From Geobacter sp. (lineage in GTDB: Bacteria; Desulfobacterota; Desulfuromonadia; Geobacterales; Geobacteraceae), in contig DNRQ01000085.1 of assembly GCA_003499925.1 (NCBI GenBank), forward strand, positions 39,275 to 50,149: 10,875 nt of DNA. The letters run 5' to 3'. The notes under the pieces are model-generated. The model saw only the letters and a program-made list of their open reading frames with translations, did no database searches and was not told where the DNA came from. Made by a program: the position numbers and the translations under genes. Shown here piece by piece: positions 6,576-10,875 of this stretch (within the stretch, counting starts at the first letter, position 1; each line of letters opens with the position of its first letter).

Positions 6576-7555
6576 TGCGGCGTCCCCATTTTCTTCTTCA
6601 GCCAGCGGTCCAGATTGACCCCGCTTTCGGACCAGTAGGTGCATCGCGCACATACCGCAATATCGCTGAACCGTTTCTCCAAGTGGGCTTTGCGGACCTG
6701 TGCCAGGCGCTCTCCATGCCAGATTTCAGAAAGGCTTTGGTCCTTTAGATCGCCGATGACCGCGGACGGGTCGCAGGCGGCGCAACAAAAAAACACGCGT
6801 CCGTCCCAATTGACCGCCGGGTAATACCAGAGAAAGTGACACGCATACCGGGGGGGAAGTTGTTTTTGCGTGCCTTGATAATCGACGGCATCACCCCAAT
6901 TGGAGTACGGGGTAAGCGCCGCTTCGTCAACAATGGCTCGCCATTCCCGCAGAAACGGTTTAAAGGTATGCTCGTAATCCTGTCGTCTGACCATTTTCGC
7001 GCAGACATGCGGCTTGGCGCTGCGAAGTCTGCGTTTAAGGCTCATGAGCGTGCGCGCGTTTTCGCGGACGGCATCCAGGAGGTCCATGCCTTTCAATTCG
7101 CGGTACTCTTCGCGCGTCAACGCATCGACGCTTAAAACAATGCCGTCTAGCCCCGCGTCAATCAAGGCGCGGCTTTTTTCCTCGGTGAGTAACGTGGCAT
7201 TCGTGGCAAACTGGACCGAACGGGTGACGCGCTTCTTTTTGGCCAGCGCAACCATGGCGGCGATATCGGGGTTCATGAGCGGTTCGCCGAAGTTATGCAG
7301 GATCAGCATCCAGAGTTTCTTGTGTGCGGAAATTTCATCGACAAGCCTTGCGAACAGGGACAAAGGCATGATGCCGCGAGGTTCGCTCATGAGACGTGGT
7401 CCGCAGAACGTACATGCCAGGTTGCAGGTACTCGCGGGATCAACCCCGATCACTGCGGGAAAATCGCGGGAGATCATCGCGCGAGTTACAATGCCGCGCA
7501 GTATCCGGTTCGACCGGACCAGGTTCTTCAATGAAATGAAATTCCAGTCAAGCAT
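6572..7555 (-). CDS. Radical SAM/SPASM-domain protein (second in the operon)
   Basis: This is a 327-residue protein, the shortest of the four. The signature CNLACTFC gives Cys44, Cys48 and Cys51. The SAM-binding motif is HNFGEP (87-92) instead of the GGEP of its neighbours, a form common in SPASM subgroups. SVDALTREEY (142-151) follows the sixth-strand region. Cys239, Cys257, Cys258, Cys261, Cys302 and Cys305 form the C-terminal SPASM-like set, and SLSEIWHGERLAQVR is the characteristic helix between them. It begins 2 bases after the previous stop with a weak ribosome site, so translation is probably coupled. It looks like the general SPASM type with broad hits and no assigned substrate. Confidence 0.9.
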   Translation of the reverse strand: MLDWNFISLKNLVRSNRILRGIVTRAMISRDFPAVIGVDPASTCNLACTFCGPRLMSEPRGIMPLSLFARLVDEISAHKKLWMLILHNFGEPLMNPDIAAMVALAKKKRVTRSVQFATNATLLTEEKSRALIDAGLDGIVLSVDALTREEYRELKGMDLLDAVRENARTLMSLKRRLRSAKPHVCAKMVRRQDYEHTFKPFLREWRAIVDEAALTPYSNWGDAVDYQGTQKQLPPRYACHFLWYYPAVNWDGRVFFCCAACDPSAVIGDLKDQSLSEIWHGERLAQVRKAHLEKRFSDIAVCARCTYWSESGVNLDRWLKKKMGTPQ

Positions 7556-7557
7556 GG

Positions 7558-8595
7558 CTATACCCGGCGCACCCAGTTAAGGATATTTTCTGGATTCAGA
7601 GAAAACATAAGATTAAGCTCATTGAAGCAAGCCACGATGCAAGATTGGCACGGCAGCGGCGGCAAGGTGCGGAAAGCCGTGGCAAATCCGTGTTCCAGGG
7701 CACTGACGGGTTGTACCCGGCCCATTACATCGCCGCAAGGATACAGGTCGCCGTTCGCGTCGATGTAACAATACAGTTGGCCGGCGAAGCACCGGTACCT
7801 GGGCGATGGCCTCTTTCTATATACCTCCGAAAGATCACCCCACTGCGCAAGTGCTTCAAGGTATGTGGCGGATGATCCGATAACGTGCCGCATGTCCCCT
7901 TTCTTTCGTTTGAGCAGGTAGGCAATGGCGTCCTGATATATTTTGGTATTTGCCGCCATGTCGGCATCGGGTTGATGGAGATGAAAAGAACCATCGAGAT
8001 ATTCACTGGTTGCAGTGTAATACAGCAGATGGAAATTGGCCTGGCTGTGTCGGTCACGGGCGGTGTCTAGAATGAAATCAATATGGGGAATATTGCAGGC
8101 CGTCAGCACTGTCGTGAGCCAGAACGGTTTTTTCTGCCGGTCGAGAAAATCCATGGCGGTGGTAACCGCCTCATACGAGCCGTTTCCGCGCTGCGCATCG
8201 TGAATTTCCCTGGGCCCGTCAAAGCTCAAAAAGAAAATGTCGATATCGCGCAGGTTGTCCCAGTTTTTTTCGCAATGCCACCCGGTGGTGGCAATGGTGA
8301 CCAGCATCCCGCGCTTTTTCGCCAAGGTGACGATGGCACCCAGATCCTGCCGCAGTGCCGGTTCGCCGCCGGTCAGGTGGAGGCGCCGGCACCCGGTTTC
8401 GGCCAATCCGCTGACGATGTCGAGGGCCTGCTGCGTGGTGCACTCATGTTTGTGCATGTTTTTAAAACCGCAGTACCGGCACTGCCATACGCACCGGTTC
8501 GTGACGGCGAAGTGACAGGAGATTGGCCGCCGCAAGCCGAAATAGTTCGCCCGCAGTACGGATTGCAGAATGTAGAGTTTGTCGAGAAAGGTCAT
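7558..8595 (-). CDS. Radical SAM/SPASM-domain protein (first in the operon)
   Basis: This is a 345-residue protein. The signature CVWQCRYC gives Cys35, Cys39 and Cys42; TGGEP (75-79) binds SAM; FFLSFDGP (121-128) and the HDAQRG stretch after it are typical of PqqE/MoaA-like barrels. C-terminal cysteines 269, 276, 287, 316, 319 and 323 (CFAGQLYCYIDANGDLYPC, then PCQSCIVAC) make a SPASM-like domain. An upstream in-frame TTG at 8619 would overlap the previous gene. The ATG at 8595 has AGG 7 bases before it and starts 8 bases after the previous stop, so it is preferred. Enzymes with this layout act on peptides, proteins or small molecules. With glycosyltransferases on both sides, a role in sugar or lipid modification is plausible but unproven. 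Confidence 0.9.
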   Translation of the reverse strand: MTFLDKLYILQSVLRANYFGLRRPISCHFAVTNRCVWQCRYCGFKNMHKHECTTQQALDIVSGLAETGCRRLHLTGGEPALRQDLGAIVTLAKKRGMLVTIATTGWHCEKNWDNLRDIDIFFLSFDGPREIHDAQRGNGSYEAVTTAMDFLDRQKKPFWLTTVLTACNIPHIDFILDTARDRHSQANFHLLYYTATSEYLDGSFHLHQPDADMAANTKIYQDAIAYLLKRKKGDMRHVIGSSATYLEALAQWGDLSEVYRKRPSPRYRCFAGQLYCYIDANGDLYPCGDVMGRVQPVSALEHGFATAFRTLPPLPCQSCIVACFNELNLMFSLNPENILNWVRRV

Positions 8596-8603
8596 TTCAG
8601 CGC

Positions 8604-10493
8604 CTACCTGTAATTCCAAAGATCGACCAAGTGATTATGCCGGTAAAGATGCCAACCGGTTTTTGTCAAAGTGTCTTCCAGAACGGGGATTGATATTTCG
8701 GAGCACATCTTACCGGTTGGGCCCTGCCACTTTTCGTCAATTCGTATCACTTTGTCGCCATTATGAACTATGGCCAGCCAGTTTGATATGAGAGACGCAT
8801 TTCTTAGCTCCTGACTACAGTCACCATCGGAAGGACATAAGATATGCCGTAATGAAAAGTCTATGTCGGGCCCCACCAACAAGGCATCAAGTGCATCACC
8901 CGAAATGACCTGAAGGGGACGCCCTGTCAGATCGTGTGCGATGGTATTCCGATCTTGATTTGAGAGGTAGTAGAATATCCCCCCGGGTTGCGATCGTTTG
9001 GTCTTATCTACGTAAAAGCGGATGGAAACAACACCGAGCAATGCGAAGACGTTCAAGGCAACGATGCCGGTCAGAATCCATCTGCGATTGCCACGTTGAA
9101 AAAAACGCGTGCCGCCCCACAAAAGAGCGTATCCAGCCAATAGCACGATGGTGTAACGAGCAGTAAATGGTGTAAAACGGAGGAGCCCGCTTAATGAGAC
9201 GAAGCCCGCCAAGAAGAGGATGGTTGCAGGCATACGCGCACGTGAGGGGAGTCCCACAAGCAGCCCAGGGAGTAGAAGGATCGATACTAGTCCTGTACGG
9301 CTGATGTCCTGCGCAGGCCAAGGGTTCCAACCGTCCGGTAATTCATTAAAATGAGCACCGAGGGATCTGTAAACGGTTTCCGCTATCCCGGTTATTGTGC
9401 TTTTCATGATTGGAGCAAGGTAGCCGAGCGGTTCCAGCATCCAATGCCCGGTGTTCATTGCAACGGCCTGCGTGAACTCAATAAATGAACCAACTTTGTG
9501 GGCACGGCCGAATTCGCCCCCCTGGATATCGGCAAAAATAACGTATACGGGCCAATATGAAGAGATCACAAATGCGGCAGCCATTACCGTCGCCGCACAT
9601 GGGAGCGCAAAAGACCGAAGATTGAAAATTCTCTGCCTGCATTGCCAGAGAGCGAAGCCGCCAAGTAAAAGCGCAAGGGGGGCAACGGTCGGTTTACAGG
9701 CAACGGCTATTCCGTTGAGCACCACAAAAATCGCAAGCCCGAACTTTACATCGCGCAGTCGATGCAGCGCAATATATGAGGCGAGTACCGGGAATGCGGC
9801 AACCATGTCGGAATTGACAGACCAGATGCGGAGGCCAATGGCTGGAAAGCTGCTGAAAAGGATAGCCACAATGGCAGCACGCCAGCGAGATAGACGGAAA
9901 TCCAATGCAGCGATATAGACGCAGGCAATTGCACCTACTGAAAGGAGACAGGTTACAAATCCGACTCCCCGCCAGCCATTTCCAAGCAGGATGTTTTGGC
10001 CGAGGATCACGTCGGCACCTACGGGCGGGCCGATGTGTCCCCACGTGGGAGTCGGCCACGCATCGAAATTCCCTTGCTGAAGCCAGAAAACAACTCTCGG
10101 GATATGATACAACAGACCATCGAAGTGCCGGGTCCCGTAAAGCGCATCGAATCCGAGTTGAAGAGCGAACGTTACAGACATGATAACTGCCAGTAGCAGC
10201 GCTGTTGCACCTCTTCGCGTCCAAAGCCAGCGAAAAAGATGTGTCGGATTTATGCGGATTCCGTTCTTCCACGATTGCACTGCCAGGGGGATTGCTGCAC
10301 AGCTGGTGAGGATAGTGTATGACTGGGAGGTCAGATGACTTGTCAGTCCAAGGGTGAGGCCAATGACGAGAAGTAGAAATTCATGGAGAGCAATTCCGAA
10401 CACCATCCGTTCGGCAAGAGCGCCGGGTCTGGATGATTGTGGAATTGCCAAAAAACAGAGGATGGGAAATGAAATGTACAGAATAATCGTCAA
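8604..10493 (-). CDS. Polytopic GT-C type glycosyltransferase (PMT/ArnT-like membrane protein)
   Basis: This 629-residue inner-membrane protein has about ten or more hydrophobic segments between residues 2 and 490, then a soluble, probably periplasmic, C-terminal domain (about 491-629). After the early helices comes TRHFDGLLYHIPRVVFW (121-137), whose Asp125 sits where GT-C enzymes carry the catalytic or metal-binding acidic residue in the first large periplasmic loop. VNSDMVAAFPVLASYIALHRL (226 onward) and RFTPFTARYTI (439-449) are further family-39-like elements. Such enzymes take a sugar from a polyprenyl-phosphate donor and attach it to a lipid, glycan or protein outside the membrane. The start is TTG at 10493, backed by AGGAG 6 bases upstream; no better ATG is nearby. 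It is the first gene of the operon. Sequence divergence is high, so donor and acceptor are unknown. Confidence 0.8.
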   Translation of the reverse strand: MTIILYISFPILCFLAIPQSSRPGALAERMVFGIALHEFLLLVIGLTLGLTSHLTSQSYTILTSCAAIPLAVQSWKNGIRINPTHLFRWLWTRRGATALLLAVIMSVTFALQLGFDALYGTRHFDGLLYHIPRVVFWLQQGNFDAWPTPTWGHIGPPVGADVILGQNILLGNGWRGVGFVTCLLSVGAIACVYIAALDFRLSRWRAAIVAILFSSFPAIGLRIWSVNSDMVAAFPVLASYIALHRLRDVKFGLAIFVVLNGIAVACKPTVAPLALLLGGFALWQCRQRIFNLRSFALPCAATVMAAAFVISSYWPVYVIFADIQGGEFGRAHKVGSFIEFTQAVAMNTGHWMLEPLGYLAPIMKSTITGIAETVYRSLGAHFNELPDGWNPWPAQDISRTGLVSILLLPGLLVGLPSRARMPATILFLAGFVSLSGLLRFTPFTARYTIVLLAGYALLWGGTRFFQRGNRRWILTGIVALNVFALLGVVSIRFYVDKTKRSQPGGIFYYLSNQDRNTIAHDLTGRPLQVISGDALDALLVGPDIDFSLRHILCPSDGDCSQELRNASLISNWLAIVHNGDKVIRIDEKWQGPTGKMCSEISIPVLEDTLTKTGWHLYRHNHLVDLWNYR

Positions 10494-10499
10494 GTAGTA

Positions 10500-10504
10500 C
10501 TCCT
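10500..10504 (-). promoter_or_regulatory. Ribosome binding site supporting a TTG start
   Basis: On the minus strand AGGAG ends 6 bases before the TTG at 10493. The strong match and ideal spacing justify the unusual TTG start of the operon's first gene. Confidence 0.7.
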
Positions 10505-10631
10505 GCCCATGCTGCCTGCAAGATGGAAGGCATAGTCATTTGACTCTGATCCGTGCAACTGGATTCGCTGTGTATCGGGCACTATACAGGATTGAAAGCA
10601 AAAAAACATTACCAATTTTAGGATACAACAT
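10505..10631 (-). promoter_or_regulatory. Operon leader with probable promoter
   Basis: This gene-free leader separates the operon start from the broken radical SAM fragment and is more A/T-rich than its surroundings. The only possible promoter elements I can point to are a TATAGT box on the minus strand (10581-10586) and a TAAAAT box (about 10617-10622). Neither has a convincing -35 partner at 16-18 bases. The promoter is inferred from position more than from sequence. Confidence 0.3.
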
Positions 10632-10823
10632 CGCGAGCTGGAGCCGGATTTCGTGGTTCCCAACGTCTGGGCCTACGACATCAGGTACGACTACCGGTAC
10701 GATACCCAGTTCTCGCCGGTTGCTTTTGAGCGCTGGAACATCGACAAGGAGGTCTATTACAAATATCTCGAGCTGCAGAACGAGTTCAATCCGACGCTGG
10801 GCCAGCTGTTTGCGCATGATTAA
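10632..10823 (+). pseudogene. Truncated 3' copy of the cobalamin-type radical SAM gene
   Basis: The frame from CGC at 10632 encodes the last 63 residues of the gene at 263-1534 (starting [13 protein letters not shown] and ending LGQLFAHD) with one change, Leu392 to Phe, and a TAA instead of a TGA stop. In frame upstream, a TGA occurs at 10593-10595 with no ATG, GTG or TTG start between, so this is a fragment and not a gene. Homology begins abruptly at 10632, which marks a breakpoint. Its third-position changes look like drift in a once-translated gene, so it probably derives from a separate allele or paralog. Beyond the stop, 10824-10875 holds no recognisable gene. Confidence 0.9.
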
Positions 10824-10875
10824 AGGCAGGCTGAAAGAAGGTATCAAGACGGAACCTGATTAGTGCTAATCTTCC

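Larger units (their letters stand above)
1778..10493 (-). other. Seven-gene envelope-glycan / radical SAM operon
   Basis: Seven minus-strand genes run without a usable internal gap. Intergenic distances in transcription order are +8, +2, -4 (ATGA), +3, -4 (ATGA) and +14 bases. Such packing implies one transcript and translational coupling. The first gene has the only sizeable upstream leader (10494-10631) and a good ribosome site. Contents are two glycosyltransferases, four radical SAM/SPASM proteins and one membrane phosphatase-superfamily protein. No gap is long enough for a peptide precursor gene. Confidence 0.85.

Noticed and set aside
5778..6638. A 286-codon plus-strand open frame opposite the family 9 glycosyltransferase
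   Set aside because: The minus strand carries complete family 9 motifs over the same bases; the plus-strand product has no recognisable features.
10540..10863. A 107-codon plus-strand open frame covering the repeated fragment
   Set aside because: It reads the repeat in a different frame from the real gene; the in-frame homology is a startless fragment.
1..10875. CRISPR array, tRNA or rRNA genes
   Set aside because: No regularly spaced direct repeats and no tRNA- or rRNA-like segments were seen on either strand.

Overview
The window looks like chromosomal DNA of an anaerobic or microaerobic Gram-negative bacterium, most plausibly a Geobacter-type deltaproteobacterium (Desulfuromonadia). The grounds are moderately GC-rich coding DNA, oxygen-sensitive radical SAM enzymes in five of the eight genes, an ADP-heptose-type family 9 glycosyltransferase that implies an outer-membrane glycan, and a C-rich inverted repeat of a kind I associate from memory with Geobacteraceae. 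The taxon is an inference.

Layout. Positions 1-262 are non-coding and hold a G-rich tract and a large inverted repeat (103-192). A plus-strand gene (263-1534) encodes a cobalamin-binding-type radical SAM protein. A 243-bp gap follows, with a small GC-rich palindrome and the broken 3' end of an IS3-family transposase gene. From 10493 down to 1778 the minus strand carries one tight seven-gene operon. In transcription order it encodes a polytopic GT-C type glycosyltransferase (10493-8604), a radical SAM/SPASM protein (8595-7558), a second one (7555-6572), a family 9 glycosyltransferase (6575-5394), a third radical SAM/SPASM protein (5390-4326), a fourth (4329-3262), and a membrane-anchored alkaline-phosphatase-superfamily protein (3247-1778). 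Genes overlap by 4 bp or are separated by at most 14 bp, so they are almost certainly co-transcribed and translationally coupled. A 138-bp leader upstream of the operon is followed by a truncated second copy of the last 63 codons plus stop of the cobalamin radical SAM gene (10632-10823).

How the genes may work together. The family 9 transferase would act in the cytoplasm on a lipid-linked or LPS-core-like acceptor. The GT-C enzyme would add a sugar from a polyprenyl-phosphate donor on the periplasmic face. The membrane phosphatase-superfamily protein could transfer or hydrolyse a phosphate-containing head group there. The four distinct SPASM-type radical SAM proteins would do unusual radical chemistry on the sugar, lipid or a protein partner. 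No precursor-peptide gene fits between the operon genes, so ribosomal peptide maturation encoded within this operon is unlikely. The real substrate cannot be read from the sequence. This radical-SAM-rich envelope-glycan operon is the best candidate here for an undescribed system.

The operon is bracketed by the intact cobalamin radical SAM gene on one side and its 3' fragment on the other, with IS3 debris at one junction. This suggests that the operon arrived by insertion or recombination at that gene.
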